Positions 34,493 to 44,104 of a stretch of DNA of 64,000 nucleotides are shown piece after piece. Position 1 is the first letter of the stretch. The number at the start of each line of letters is the position of its first letter. Location: contig NZ_JAGHQX010000003.1 of the NCBI RefSeq assembly GCF_017744095.1, forward strand, positions 1-64,000. Reading direction: 5' to 3'. The notes beneath the pieces are model-generated. The model had not been told where the DNA came from and ran no database searches. It saw only the letters and a list, made by a program, of their open reading frames with translations. The stretch is from Shimia sp. R10_1 (GTDB taxonomy: Bacteria > Pseudomonadota > Alphaproteobacteria > Rhodobacterales > Rhodobacteraceae). Made by a program: the position numbers and the translations under genes.

Positions 34493-36862
34493 ATGGTTAC
34501 GAATAACAAAGTACTCACGGTTTCATACGGGACGTTCTCCTGCACCCTGGAAGGGTTTGAGGAGTCGTTTGACACAATGAAAGCCATCGCTGAGTACTTC
34601 CGCGATCTGGCGGCGGATGATCGGTATTTTGGTGCCGAGCCCCCCACTCCGGATGCAGAAATGCTGGCCCGTATTGCGGAAAAGGAAATTGCACGCCGTG
34701 TGAGCGCACGCATGGATCAGGGCACCATTGTCCTGAGCACCAATGCGCCGCAGCCCACCGTTGCCACGCCAGCGTCCGCTGCTGCTCCAGCTGCTGCGCC
34801 TGTCGCACCACCTGTGGCCCAAAACGATGCGCCAGCGGCAGCCCCAACAACACCAGAGGTTGCATCAGCCCCTGCGCCGCAGCCGCCACTGACCACCGCC
34901 CCACAGGCAGACGCATCTACTCAAGCGACCGCGCAGCAAACCCTGGCCGAAGATGTGGCTCCCGCCGCAATCACCCCAAGTGTGACCGACAGCGTGCTTT
35001 CTGCCATCGCCAACGACACGCTGGACACCGCGCCCGCAGAAGATGACCTCTACATCGAAGACGCCATCGAAAACGTGTCCGACGACACCCCGATTGATCT
35101 GGGTGCAATCGCCGCTGTTGTCTCCGCCGACGAGCACGCTGAGGAAGAACTGTCAGACACCGCAGTTGAAGAGGCCGTTGCCGAAGAGATCGCAGAGACA
35201 GCAGAAGACACCACAGCAGAAGACACCGTAGAAGAGGCGCCTGAAGAAGAAGCCCTCACCGTCTCTGCCGAAGATCAGGACACAGCAGAAGCGGAAGACA
35301 GCGCCGAAGAGCTTCAGGACCATTCTGAAGAGCAGGCAGAAGAGACCGCAGACACACCCGCCACAGATACCGCGAGCGACGATGCGCCGTTGGTTCTGGA
35401 AAACGTGGTTGAAGACAGCAGCGACCCCTTTGCCGAACCCGCCACCGAACTCTCAGATTGGGATGCGGAAGAAGAAGAGGACAGCACGGCCTACGAAGAG
35501 AATTCTATCGCAGCCAAGCTTGAGCGCATCCGCGCTGTCGTTTCTCGCTCCGCCGAGGCCCCGGCAGAGATGGAGGAAGTCACCGCGGCGGACCCAGCTG
35601 AAGCCGAAGATCAGGCGTCAGAGCGCAACATCTTTGACGAAGCAGATGTCGCCGCACCCTCAGAGGAAGAGATCTCCCCAACAGCTGACGCTGAAGCGGG
35701 TGACACCGCTCAAACCGAAGAAGCGGTCGCAAATATGATCGCCTCAGAGGCGGACTTGCTTGCAGACGGCGAAGAATACACCGCCGACGCTGCCGAAAGC
35801 ACGGCAACCACAGAAGACACTGCGCCACTGCGCGCCCGCGTCGTGCGCATGAAGAAAGCGGATTTCGAAGAAGCCGTGGCCGCCGGTTTGCTGGAAGCAG
35901 AACCCGTGGAGGACGACGCGGATCCACAAGATGCGCCAGCCTCCAGCCTGACGCCAGAAGATGAGGCTGAGCTCCTGTCTGAGCTTGCGCAGGTCGAAGC
36001 AGAACTGAAACAGGCCGACGCAGAACCCACAGAGAGCGCGGATGACGCGGATCTGGCGGAGGACGCTGAAAACCTTTTTGCCGAAGATCCCACCGAAGCG
36101 CCCACGCAAGCGGCGGCCCCCGCCCCCGAACGCGCCGTGCAGACCGAAGCAGATCTGAGCCGCCTTATGGCCAAAGCTGACAGCGAAATGCAGGAGCCTG
36201 CGGGCAAAGGCCGCCGCAGCGCGATCGCCCATCTGCGCGCAGCTGTGGCTGCCACCCGCGCAGAAAAACGCAACAAATCTGCCGCCAGCGACGCCGATGA
36301 TACCTCTGCCTATCGCAGCGATCTGGCAAGCGCCGTAAGTCCCGCATCAGACATGGCAGACGCGACCCAGCCTGCGGCCTCTCCGCTCAAGCTGGTGGCC
36401 GCACAGCGGGTGGATGGTGCTCCCGCATCTGCAGATAGCTCGGGCACAGAAGCCGCCCCAACCAAACGCGCCCCGCGCCGCATTCCGGTGCGCCCACGTC
36501 GTATCTCCGCAGACCAGTTTGACCGCGACGAAGCGGCACGGGCGGCCGCGCCCGTCAGCTCTGGCAACGCCACGCTGAGTGGGTTTACGGACTATGCCAA
36601 ATCCGTTGGTGCCACACAGCTCCCCGAAAGCGTAGAGGCCGCAGCGGCCTATTTGACTTATGTGGAAGGCATGCAGCGTTTCACCCGCCCAATGCTCATG
36701 CGTATGGCGCGCGAGGTAAACATTCCACAGTTCACCCGCGAAGAAGGGCTGCGCAGCTTTGGCCAGCTTCTGCGTGAGAAAAAGATCGAAAAACTCGCCG
36801 GTGGCCGCTTCACCGCGACGCAGGCGATCAACTTTCAACCACGCGACCGCGAAGCAGGCTAA
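34493..36862 (+). CDS. Long acidic low-complexity protein with conserved ends
   Basis: The 789-residue product has a folded-looking N-terminal domain (about 1-80, VSYGTFSCTLEGFEESFDTMKAI), a very long Ala/Glu/Asp/Thr/Pro region (about 85-640) with hardly any hydrophobic clusters, and a conserved-looking C-terminal domain of about 100 residues (FTDYAKSVGATQLPES to FTATQAINF). Relatives in Rhodobacteraceae are annotated inconsistently and I do not know a function. The build, two anchors joined by an acidic linker, suggests a scaffold or nucleoid/division-associated protein, but this is speculation. It is monocistronic with a clear terminator. Confidence 0.8.
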   Translation: MVTNNKVLTVSYGTFSCTLEGFEESFDTMKAIAEYFRDLAADDRYFGAEPPTPDAEMLARIAEKEIARRVSARMDQGTIVLSTNAPQPTVATPASAAAPAAAPVAPPVAQNDAPAAAPTTPEVASAPAPQPPLTTAPQADASTQATAQQTLAEDVAPAAITPSVTDSVLSAIANDTLDTAPAEDDLYIEDAIENVSDDTPIDLGAIAAVVSADEHAEEELSDTAVEEAVAEEIAETAEDTTAEDTVEEAPEEEALTVSAEDQDTAEAEDSAEELQDHSEEQAEETADTPATDTASDDAPLVLENVVEDSSDPFAEPATELSDWDAEEEEDSTAYEENSIAAKLERIRAVVSRSAEAPAEMEEVTAADPAEAEDQASERNIFDEADVAAPSEEEISPTADAEAGDTAQTEEAVANMIASEADLLADGEEYTADAAESTATTEDTAPLRARVVRMKKADFEEAVAAGLLEAEPVEDDADPQDAPASSLTPEDEAELLSELAQVEAELKQADAEPTESADDADLAEDAENLFAEDPTEAPTQAAAPAPERAVQTEADLSRLMAKADSEMQEPAGKGRRSAIAHLRAAVAATRAEKRNKSAASDADDTSAYRSDLASAVSPASDMADATQPAASPLKLVAAQRVDGAPASADSSGTEAAPTKRAPRRIPVRPRRISADQFDRDEAARAAAPVSSGNATLSGFTDYAKSVGATQLPESVEAAAAYLTYVEGMQRFTRPMLMRMAREVNIPQFTREEGLRSFGQLLREKKIEKLAGGRFTATQAINFQPRDREAG

Positions 36863-36885
36863 GACCTTCTCAGATCACGACAGAG

Positions 36886-36909
36886 ACCCGGCCCTTGGCC
36901 GGGTTTTTT
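36886..36909 (+). terminator. Terminator after the acidic protein gene
   Basis: ACCCGGCC pairs with GGCCGGGT across the loop CTT, followed by a run of T (36904-36909). It lies 24 bp after the stop and also serves as the boundary to the convergent DUF4166 gene. Confidence 0.9.
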
Positions 36910-37456
36910 ATTGCGTTTGGGAGACTGGCTCCAGATACCCTTGGTAGCGCACAATCAGCGCGTCCCCAAATGGCATGCGCAACGACACGTCAAAATGAAA
37001 GCGCCCTTCGGCCACGAACTCGCGCGTTTCACTCTTGGGCAACGTCCAACGCGGCAAGGGAACACCGCAAACCCAGCCCCGGCGCAGCGGCATGGACACC
37101 TCACCATCAACCACCTCTAGGTCGACCTCAAACAAAAATGCGCCAAAGCGTTCCCGGAACCGCCCAGGTTCTGGCGCGGGGGCGCAACGGGACTGAAACC
37201 GCTGCGCACCAAAGACCCGCACCCAAAGCTCCCCCTCCGCTTCCCGCGTTTTGGTCACCGTGACTGGACAGGCCTCCGCCGCTTTTGGAAACCCAAAAAA
37301 CCACGCCGTCAGCCGCGCAGGCAAACTGCGCCCCCGCGAAATCTTCGCCTCACCGTTGAAGTGAGACACATCAGTAACGCGATGTAATTCTTTGATCTCT
37401 ATGGGTAATGATGACCACATATGGCCAAATGCACGCTCAAAATGAAGGGACGTCAC
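36908..37456 (-). CDS. DUF4166 family protein
   Basis: A 182-residue protein matching DUF4166: LHRVTDVSHFNGEAKISRGRSLPARLTAWFFGFPKAAEACPV near the start, with WVRVFGAQRFQSRC and LRRGWVCGVPLPRWTLP further on. The function is unknown; related sequences are sometimes fused to saccharopine-dehydrogenase-like or DCC domains. Its ATG overlaps the stop of the upstream DUF393 gene (ATGA), so the two form a coupled pair, consistent with those fusions. Confidence 0.85.
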   Translation of the reverse strand: MTSLHFERAFGHMWSSLPIEIKELHRVTDVSHFNGEAKISRGRSLPARLTAWFFGFPKAAEACPVTVTKTREAEGELWVRVFGAQRFQSRCAPAPEPGRFRERFGAFLFEVDLEVVDGEVSMPLRRGWVCGVPLPRWTLPKSETREFVAEGRFHFDVSLRMPFGDALIVRYQGYLEPVSQTQ

Positions 37457-37920
37457 TTCAACAAAAGCCTCGCTTTAAGCCGCTGATCCGGCAGGGCACA
37501 CATGTCTGTTCGGCCAAACAGCGCATAGCGGTTGCGCGCGATCCGGCGATAGATCCAGTCCTGCACCGGGCGCGGCAAAATCCGGAGCGGGCGCAGCACA
37601 TGCCCAATGCCGCCGACTTCCGCCCCTGCCCGGATCATCGCATCCAATGAACTGTAGGCGCGGCCGTCAATGATCAGCAACCAGCTTTCCGGATCCTCTG
37701 GTTTCAGGTCAAAATGGGCAAGCAAAGCGGTCCCAAGTTCGGTCTGGCCCGGACAGATACGAAACCGCGCCGCACGGTCGAACCGCGCAATCATCCGCGC
37801 GCCAAAGCTGCACAGCGCACAGTCGCCATCCATCACAGCCACAGGTCCACTGTCGTCAAAATCCGCAATTGCAGGATCATCACGATAGGAATACGGGGCT
37901 CGTTCGGGAAGCTGCGCCAT
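37453..37920 (-). CDS. DUF393 (DCC family) thiol-disulfide oxidoreductase-like protein
   Basis: A 155-residue protein of the DCC family with the namesake motif DGDCALC (Cys pair at about 34-37) preceded by VAVMD, in a thioredoxin-like beginning. The later RILPRPVQDWIYRRIARNRYALFGR is the conserved C-terminal helix and tail. The Cys-x-x-Cys pair suggests redox activity, but no substrate is known. It is translationally coupled to the downstream DUF4166 gene. Confidence 0.88.
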   Translation of the reverse strand: MAQLPERAPYSYRDDPAIADFDDSGPVAVMDGDCALCSFGARMIARFDRAARFRICPGQTELGTALLAHFDLKPEDPESWLLIIDGRAYSSLDAMIRAGAEVGGIGHVLRPLRILPRPVQDWIYRRIARNRYALFGRTDMCALPDQRLKARLLLK

Positions 37921-38061
37921 GGCCAGTCTCTGTCTTGTCCATACCCAGCCTCGCAGACCAGCACCAGATACACAACCCCAAGCTGCACAACCCTAAACTG
38001 CACAACGAAAAACGGCGACACCATCGTGCCGCCGCCACTCTAATATCCTGTCGCAAACTGC

Positions 38062-38307
38062 TTACCGCGGGTCGTCGTCAAACCGGGGCTTTTCCGCATC
38101 CGGGTCCGCCTGACCGATGCCTTTGAACACCGATTTGAACGGAAACACCCAAACAAGCCCCAACCCGACATAAAGCGCCAAAGTGCCAAGGAAAGAGTTT
38201 GGCGAAATCGTTGTGGCCAGAACAGAGGCCACGAGGATATAGACGGGCAGCCCCACCACCAAAACCAGAAGCGCCATGCAACGTCGTGCCTTGTAGCTTA
38301 GGGCCAT
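38062..38307 (-). CDS. DUF2842 small membrane protein
   Basis: An 81-residue protein with two hydrophobic helices (about 12-30 and 39-57), an amphipathic FKSVFKGIG segment and an acidic tail, matching DUF2842, which is nearly restricted to alphaproteobacteria. ATG 38307 has AAGGAGAGG upstream at good spacing. It lies just downstream of purA on the same strand (44 bp). Function is unknown. Confidence 0.85.
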   Translation of the reverse strand: MALSYKARRCMALLVLVVGLPVYILVASVLATTISPNSFLGTLALYVGLGLVWVFPFKSVFKGIGQADPDAEKPRFDDDPR

Positions 38308-38351
38308 GTCATCCTCTCCTTTTTACGCCAAACTCATTTTGGTTTACGTGT

Positions 38352-39665
38352 TCAGTCCGCAAACGGATCGGTCACCAGAATGGTGTCTTCACGCTCTGGG
38401 CTGGTGGACAAAAGTGCCACCGGGCACTCAATCAGCTCTTCCACGCGCTTCACGTATTTGATCGCATTGGCGGGCAGATCGTTCCAGCTGCGCGCGCCTT
38501 CGGTGCTCTCGCTCCAACCGTCGATCTCTTCATAGATCGGCTTACAGCGCGCCTGCTGATCTGCCGCCGTGGGCAGATAGTCCAACGTTTCACCATCCAG
38601 CTCATAGCCGACGCAGATTTTCAGCGTTTCAAAGCCGTCCAGCACGTCCAGCTTGGTCAGGCAGATGCCTTTGATGCCAGAAGTCGCACAGGTCTGGCGC
38701 ACCAGAGCCGCATCAAACCAGCCACAACGACGCTGACGGCCGGTGGTGGTGCCAAATTCATGGCCACGGGTGCCAAGGCGCTCACCATCCGCATCCGGTG
38801 TGCCGTCTTCTTTCAAAAGCTCGGTTGGGAACGGGCCTTCGCCCACGCGGGTGGTGTAGGCTTTCACAATGCCCAGCACATAGTCGATGGAGCCCGGACC
38901 AATGCCCACGCCGGTGGCCGCTTGGCCCGCGATCACATTGGAGGAGGTCACAAACGGATAAGTGCCGAAATCAATGTCCAAAAGCGCGCCCTGCGCCCCT
39001 TCAAACAGGATACGCTTGCCCGCTTTGCGCTTCTCGTTCAGCACTTTCCAGACAGGCGCCGCATAAGGCAGAATATCTTTGGCGATGTCTTTGAGCTGTG
39101 CAATCAGCGCATCCCGGTCAATCGGCTCCACGCCCAGACCTTTGCGCAACGGATCATGGTGCTGCAACGCACGGTCCACGCGGGCTTCCAGCGTCGCTTC
39201 GTCCGCCAGATCAGCCACACGGATCGCACGGCGGCCCACTTTGTCTTCATAAGCTGGGCCAATGCCACGCCCGGTGGTGCCAATTTTTGTGCCTTTGGAG
39301 GCCGCCTCTTCGCGGGCCCGGTCCAGCTCGCCGTGGAATGGCATGATCAGCGGGGTGTTTTCCGCGATCATCAGCGTTTCTGGCGAAATTTCCACGCCCT
39401 GCTGGCGCACTTGGCCGATCTCAGTGATCAGATGCCACGGGTCCAGCACCACACCGTTGCCAATCACCGACAGCTTACCACCGCGCACAACGCCAGATGG
39501 CAGCGCGTGCAGCTTGTAGACTTTCCCGTCGATCACCAGAGTGTGGCCAGCGTTATGTCCCCCTTGGAAACGTGCGATGACATCGGCACGTTCGCTGAGC
39601 CAGTCAACGATCTTGCCTTTTCCCTCATCGCCCCACTGAGCGCCTACAACAACAACATTGGCCAT
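38352..39665 (-). CDS. purA: Adenylosuccinate synthetase
   Basis: The 437-residue enzyme makes adenylosuccinate from IMP, Asp and GTP in AMP synthesis. Motifs include [19 protein letters not shown] (GTP loop and catalytic Asp), the [11 protein letters not shown]is loop, [21 protein letters not shown] and the C-terminal GARSWNDLP and [10 protein letters not shown]. Length is normal for bacteria. It is likely the first gene of a short unit with DUF2842. Confidence 0.97.
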   Translation of the reverse strand: MANVVVVGAQWGDEGKGKIVDWLSERADVIARFQGGHNAGHTLVIDGKVYKLHALPSGVVRGGKLSVIGNGVVLDPWHLITEIGQVRQQGVEISPETLMIAENTPLIMPFHGELDRAREEAASKGTKIGTTGRGIGPAYEDKVGRRAIRVADLADEATLEARVDRALQHHDPLRKGLGVEPIDRDALIAQLKDIAKDILPYAAPVWKVLNEKRKAGKRILFEGAQGALLDIDFGTYPFVTSSNVIAGQAATGVGIGPGSIDYVLGIVKAYTTRVGEGPFPTELLKEDGTPDADGERLGTRGHEFGTTTGRQRRCGWFDAALVRQTCATSGIKGICLTKLDVLDGFETLKICVGYELDGETLDYLPTAADQQARCKPIYEEIDGWSESTEGARSWNDLPANAIKYVKRVEELIECPVALLSTSPEREDTILVTDPFAD

Positions 39666-39789
39666 ATCCGGTCCTTTGCAGAGAGTTCAAACCCGCGCCC
39701 TTGTAGCGATGTTGATTGAGGTGCGAAACCGCAAACTGCGCCAAAGCGTACAACTGCCGCAATTTCTCTGACAGAACGCGCATCTGGCC

Positions 39790-40131
39790 TCAGCGAGCGA
39801 CCTCCCCCGCCGCCAGATGTACCGGTGCGCCATGGGGCGTGTTCAGATAGGCCCGTGTCCAGCCCTCTTTCAGCTCTCGCAAAACCGCGGCTTCTGCCAC
39901 GCCCAGATCCTGCAAGAACCCTTCCAGCGTCTCCAGCCAGGCATTGAAGTAGTCTTCCCCGCCATCCAATTCTTTGACCAACCCGTGTGCTTTTAACGTG
40001 GCCCCAAAGCGCTCCGCCCAATCCGGCCAGTCAAAATGCCCCGCCTCATTCAGCGCAACGGTGATCGCAAAAAGCTGTGCATGCCAAGGCGCTTCAAACG
40101 CAGGCTCCGGCCTGCCGCCACACCATGTCAT
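39790..40131 (-). CDS. Nitrile hydratase accessory protein
   Basis: A 113-residue protein with the family features PEPAFEAPWHAQLFAITVALNEAG, FDWPDWAERFG and YFNAWLETLEGFL. This small activator helps insert the metal into nitrile hydratase alpha and is usually found beside the structural genes. The start ATG 40131 overlaps the beta-subunit stop by four bases, completing a three-gene coupled operon alpha-beta-accessory. In Co-type systems it exchanges with beta to deliver the metal. Confidence 0.9.
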   Translation of the reverse strand: MTWCGGRPEPAFEAPWHAQLFAITVALNEAGHFDWPDWAERFGATLKAHGLVKELDGGEDYFNAWLETLEGFLQDLGVAEAAVLRELKEGWTRAYLNTPHGAPVHLAAGEVAR

Positions 40132-40805
40132 TCTGCGGGCTCCAGATAGCTTTCCCACAAATCCAGCACGACCTCATCGCGCGGATCGGCCTCTTCGCCC
40201 CACAGCTCTTGCGCCGAAAATCGCACCGCATAAAGCGGCTCCGCCGCCTCTCCCTGAAAATGCGCGTTGCTGTCAGGAAACACATGTGCGCCATGCTGCA
40301 AGACCACCTCGCCTTTGGCCCCGCTGGCATAGGTTGGCAGGCGTGTGTGTCCGCCCTGCACCATCACATTGCGCGCAGGCCGCCGTGTCTGCACCTTTGC
40401 GCCCACCGCAAACTGCGGCGCAGCAGCGTCACGTGTATAGGGGCTGCCATTCATCAGCGCGCCGGTAACCGCGCCGGGCTTCGCCGCACGCTCCGCCACA
40501 GGCGACACGCCATCCGCCTGACCGCTCGCCAGCTCTGCTTCCGTCAGCACACCGCGCGCCACCATCAGATCGGCAAGCCCGCCCATCCATTTCTCATAAT
40601 AAGAATACCGCGTGTAGTCCTGAGGGCTCAGCAGCTCGCGTGCATGGCGGGAGGCATCAATGTTCCACTGCCCCAGAAAGCCGCAGGCCACATTCAATGC
40701 GAGCGCCCGTTTGTGCCAATCCTTGGCCTCCGCAAACTCATAGCCATCCGTTGGGTCCACAGGCCCCGTGCCCAGACGCCCCCCCATGTCATGTACCCGG
40801 CTCAT
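40128..40805 (-). CDS. nthB: Nitrile hydratase subunit beta
   Basis: A 225-residue beta subunit. It has the conserved start (MSRVHDMGGRLGTGPV), YYEKWMGGL, TRLPTYASGAKGEVV and HGAHVFPDSNAH, all diagnostic. With alpha it forms the heterodimer that hydrates nitriles to amides. It overlaps both neighbours by four bases (ATGA), indicating strict translational coupling. No amidase gene is adjacent, so the amide product must be handled elsewhere. Confidence 0.95.
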   Translation of the reverse strand: MSRVHDMGGRLGTGPVDPTDGYEFAEAKDWHKRALALNVACGFLGQWNIDASRHARELLSPQDYTRYSYYEKWMGGLADLMVARGVLTEAELASGQADGVSPVAERAAKPGAVTGALMNGSPYTRDAAAPQFAVGAKVQTRRPARNVMVQGGHTRLPTYASGAKGEVVLQHGAHVFPDSNAHFQGEAAEPLYAVRFSAQELWGEEADPRDEVVLDLWESYLEPAE

Positions 40806-41419
40806 GCTTCTGGCGCCTTTGCCAATGCGGTGCCAATCATACTGTCCCGCGTGATCAGAGCTGCCAGTTCATCTTCGCTCAAGCCCTCGGTGCCGGCGGG
40901 CCGCTGCGGCACCACCAGATAGCGCACCTCTGCCGTGCTGTCCCAAACCCGCACTTTCTGCCCCTCCGGCAAACTTACGCCAAACTCGGCCAGCACGTTG
41001 CGCGGCTCGCGCACCGCCCGCGCCCGGTACGCATCGGATTTGTACCACCCGGGCGGAATGCCAAGCAGCGGCCACGGATAGCAGCTGCAGAGCGTACACA
41101 CGACCATATTGTGGGTCTCATCCGTGTTCTCAACAAACACCATATGCTCGCCCTGACGCCCATAGAGCCCCATATCACGCAACGTCGGCATCGGATCAGC
41201 CATCATCTGCGCATGAAAATCCGGGTCCGCCCACATCTTGGCCACAACTTGTGCACCGTTCTGCGGGCCAATCTTGTTCTGATAAAGATCAATGATCTCA
41301 TCCAAAGCGGCTGGATCTACCAAGCCTTTGTCCGTCAACAGAGTTTCCAGCGCCTTCACCCGCAAAGCAGGGTCAGACGGCAAATGTGAATGCGGGTGGT
41401 CAGCGTGATCATGTGGCAT
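40802..41419 (-). CDS. nthA: Nitrile hydratase subunit alpha, cobalt type
   Basis: A 205-residue catalytic subunit. The metal-binding claw is VCTLCSCYPWP with Cys108, Cys111 and Cys113; Thr between the first two Cys-residue positions (CTLCSC) is characteristic of Co(III) enzymes, whereas Fe enzymes have CSLCSC. GIPPGWYKSDAYRARAVREPR also fits. The His-rich N-terminus (residues 3-12) is notable and might bind metal. It is first in the operon and overlaps beta by ATGA. Confidence 0.95.
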   Translation of the reverse strand: MPHDHADHPHSHLPSDPALRVKALETLLTDKGLVDPAALDEIIDLYQNKIGPQNGAQVVAKMWADPDFHAQMMADPMPTLRDMGLYGRQGEHMVFVENTDETHNMVVCTLCSCYPWPLLGIPPGWYKSDAYRARAVREPRNVLAEFGVSLPEGQKVRVWDSTAEVRYLVVPQRPAGTEGLSEDELAALITRDSMIGTALAKAPEA

Positions 41420-41604
41420 AGGCCGGAGCCTGCCATCCGCGCCTTAACCTGTCCAGTCACGTCATGGATAGGGTGCTATTTTGCCTTGAAACCGCGCCTC
41501 AACAAAGGGATCGCACAAGAGCCACGCGAAACCACCTTGCCCCCCGCGCCAAACTTGCCTACATACCCCGCTAACAAATCCGAACGCTCGCTTTACAGGT
41601 CCCA

Positions 41605-41967
41605 ATGGAAAACGTTGTCCTCATCATCCACCTTCTTCTTGCTCTGGCGCTGATTGGCGTCGTTCTGATGCAGCGTTCCGAGGGCGGTGGCCTTGGCATG
41701 GGCGGCGGCGGCGGTGCCGTTTCCGGCCGCGCAGCAGCAACTGCGCTGACTCGCGTCACCTGGATCCTGGCGGGCGCATTCATCTGTACGTCGATCGCGC
41801 TCACTGTGATCGCAGCCAACAATTCCGCGTCGAGCTCCGTGTTTGATCGCCTTGGCACACAGGCTCCTGCGGCCGAAGAAACCGCACCGGTGCTGCCTGG
41901 CGCAGGCGACTCGCTGCTGCCACCATCTGAGGGTGACAACGCCCCACTGGTGCCGCGCGCCGACTAA
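41605..41967 (+). CDS. secG: Preprotein translocase subunit SecG
   Basis: A 120-residue SecG with two membrane helices (about 3-22 and 50-72), the conserved loop VVLMQRSEGGGLGMGGGGG and a Pro/Ala-rich C-terminal tail typical of alphaproteobacteria. SecG assists SecYE in protein export. It stands in front of pyrG, which is a common neighbour in this group, with a terminator between them. Confidence 0.93.
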   Translation: MENVVLIIHLLLALALIGVVLMQRSEGGGLGMGGGGGAVSGRAAATALTRVTWILAGAFICTSIALTVIAANNSASSSVFDRLGTQAPAAEETAPVLPGAGDSLLPPSEGDNAPLVPRAD

Positions 41968-41992
41968 TTTCTGGCCAGTATGGCCGGTGTAT

Positions 41993-42025
41993 GTGGCCCT
42001 CATTTGGGGGCCACTTCTATTTTTG
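41993..42025 (+). terminator. Terminator after secG
   Basis: GTGGCCC (41993-41999) pairs with GGGCCAC (42008-42014), followed by TTCTATTTTT. Confidence 0.75.
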
Positions 42026-42207
42026 CCCCTCGGGGCACCACCATAGCTTGAGGCACTACGGCCGACCGCAACAGCATCTTGCGGTCCGGTTGCTTTCTTG
42101 CTGCGAATCCTATATGACTTAAGTCCCGTGATGCTGGGTCATTTGGCGGTGTGAATCGCCTCGGCTTGGGCGCTGCTACATCGACAATCACGGGAGACGC
42201 CAGAGGC

Positions 42208-43851
42208 ATGGCTCGCTACATTTTCATTACGGGTGGGGTTGTTTCATCGCTGGGCAAAGGCCTGGCATCAGCCGCACTGGGCGCGCTGCTGCAGGCGCGT
42301 GGCTACACAGTCCGCCTGCGCAAGCTCGACCCCTATCTGAACGTCGATCCGGGCACCATGTCCCCGTTTGAACACGGTGAGGTCTTTGTGACCGACGATG
42401 GTGCGGAAACCGATCTGGACCTCGGCCACTATGAGCGCTTCACCGGCGTGCCAGCCCGCATGACCGATTCCGTCTCCTCTGGCCGGATCTACTCCAACGT
42501 TCTGGAGAAAGAGCGCCGCGGCGACTATCTGGGCAAAACCATTCAGGTGGTGCCCCACGTCACCAACGAGATCAAAGACTTCCTGCATGTGGGCGACGAC
42601 GAAGTTGACTTCATGCTCTGTGAAATCGGCGGCACCGTGGGCGACATCGAAGGTCTGCCCTTCTTTGAAGCCATCCGTCAGTTTGCCCACGACAAGCCTC
42701 GTGGCGATGCGATCTTTATGCATCTTACGCTGCTGCCTTATCTGGCAGCCTCTGGCGAGCTGAAGACCAAGCCCACCCAGCACTCCGTAAAAGAGCTGCA
42801 ATCCATCGGCATCGCACCCGACATTCTGGTCTGCCGCTCAGAGCAGCCGATCCCGGAAAAAGAGCGCGGCAAGATTGCCCTGTTCTGTAACGTGCGCAAA
42901 GAGGCCGTTGTGCCCGCCTATGATCTGAAATCCATCTATGAGGCCCCGCTGGCCTACCATCGTGAAGGTCTGGATCAGGCGGTTCTGGATGCTTTCGGCA
43001 TCGCTCCTGCCCCACGTCCTGATCTCTCTGTCTGGGAAGACGTGAACGACCGTCTGCACAACACCGACGGTCAGGTGAATGTGGCCATCGTTGGCAAATA
43101 CACCCAGCTCGAAGACGCCTATAAGTCGATCAAAGAAGCGCTCACCCACGGCGGCATGGCCAACCGTGTGAAAGTGAAGGTCAGCTGGGTTGACGCCGAG
43201 GTCTTTGACAAAGGCGACGCCGCGCCACATCTGGAAGGCTATGACGCCATTCTGGTACCCGGCGGTTTTGGCGAGCGCGGCACCGAAGGCAAAATCAAAG
43301 CGGCGCAATTTGCCCGCGAGCACAAGATCCCCTACCTCGGCATCTGCCTTGGCATGCAGATGGCCGTGATCGAAGCGGCCCGCAACAAGGCCGGCATCGA
43401 CGCAGCTGGCTCTGAGGAATTTGATCACGAGGCTGGCGGCAAACGCTTTGAGCCGGTGGTTTATCACCTCAAGGAGTGGGTACAGGGCAACGCCAAAGTC
43501 ACGCGCAAAGCGACAGACGACAAAGGCGGCACCATGCGCCTTGGCGCCTATGACGCGGCCCTCACCGAAGGCTCCAAAGTGGCCGAGGTCTATGGCACGC
43601 AAGCCATCGAAGAACGCCACCGTCACCGCTATGAGGTCGACATCAAATACCGCGAACAGCTCGAAGAGTGCGGTCTGCGTTTCTCCGGCATGAGCCCAGA
43701 CGGCCGTCTGCCAGAAATCGTGGAATGGGAAGATCACCCATGGTTCATCGGCGTTCAGTTCCACCCGGAGCTGAAATCCAAGCCGTTTGACCCCCACCCC
43801 CTTTTCCGCGATTTCGTGCGCGCCGCCAAAGACAACTCTCGACTGGTCTGA
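42208..43851 (+). CDS. pyrG: CTP synthase
   Basis: The 547-residue enzyme aminates UTP to CTP with glutamine. The start is ATG 42208 ([10 protein letters not shown]). The synthase domain has [36 protein letters not shown] and [11 protein letters not shown]; the class I amidotransferase domain (about 290 on) has [13 protein letters not shown], the nucleophile Cys in LGICLGMQ, and His/Glu in FHPELKS. Length is normal. The 190-bp leader is long enough for CTP-dependent control, but I see no defined element. A terminator follows. Confidence 0.97.
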   Translation: MARYIFITGGVVSSLGKGLASAALGALLQARGYTVRLRKLDPYLNVDPGTMSPFEHGEVFVTDDGAETDLDLGHYERFTGVPARMTDSVSSGRIYSNVLEKERRGDYLGKTIQVVPHVTNEIKDFLHVGDDEVDFMLCEIGGTVGDIEGLPFFEAIRQFAHDKPRGDAIFMHLTLLPYLAASGELKTKPTQHSVKELQSIGIAPDILVCRSEQPIPEKERGKIALFCNVRKEAVVPAYDLKSIYEAPLAYHREGLDQAVLDAFGIAPAPRPDLSVWEDVNDRLHNTDGQVNVAIVGKYTQLEDAYKSIKEALTHGGMANRVKVKVSWVDAEVFDKGDAAPHLEGYDAILVPGGFGERGTEGKIKAAQFAREHKIPYLGICLGMQMAVIEAARNKAGIDAAGSEEFDHEAGGKRFEPVVYHLKEWVQGNAKVTRKATDDKGGTMRLGAYDAALTEGSKVAEVYGTQAIEERHRHRYEVDIKYREQLEECGLRFSGMSPDGRLPEIVEWEDHPWFIGVQFHPELKSKPFDPHPLFRDFVRAAKDNSRLV

Positions 43852-43871
43852 GTGGCACATAAAATTTGAAC

Positions 43872-43907
43872 AAAGGGCATGGCGCAGGTCGTGCCCTTTT
43901 TTGTTTT
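43872..43907 (+). terminator. Terminator after pyrG
   Basis: AAAGGGCA (43872-43879) pairs with TGCCCTTT (43892-43899) and runs into TTTTTGTTTT. Confidence 0.88.
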
Positions 43908-44104
43908 GAGGCGCTCAAACCGCGCAACGCCCGATCCGGTAAGGGTTTGCGCGGGGCGAAATTTGCACCTACGCAATACCGTCGCGATACAGACGCAATA
44001 CCGACACGTGTGTTCCCGGTTAACGCCCCCCGTTGCGCGATTGCATTTGACCGCCCCGCCCCCGCGCAGTACCACCGTGGACGCAAGACAAAAGGGACCC
44101 GGCC

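Noticed and set aside
34900..36300. Large opposite-strand frames across the acidic protein gene
   Set aside because: They are mirror images of a strongly biased GC-rich coding sequence, with Ser/Ala-only products and no start signals.
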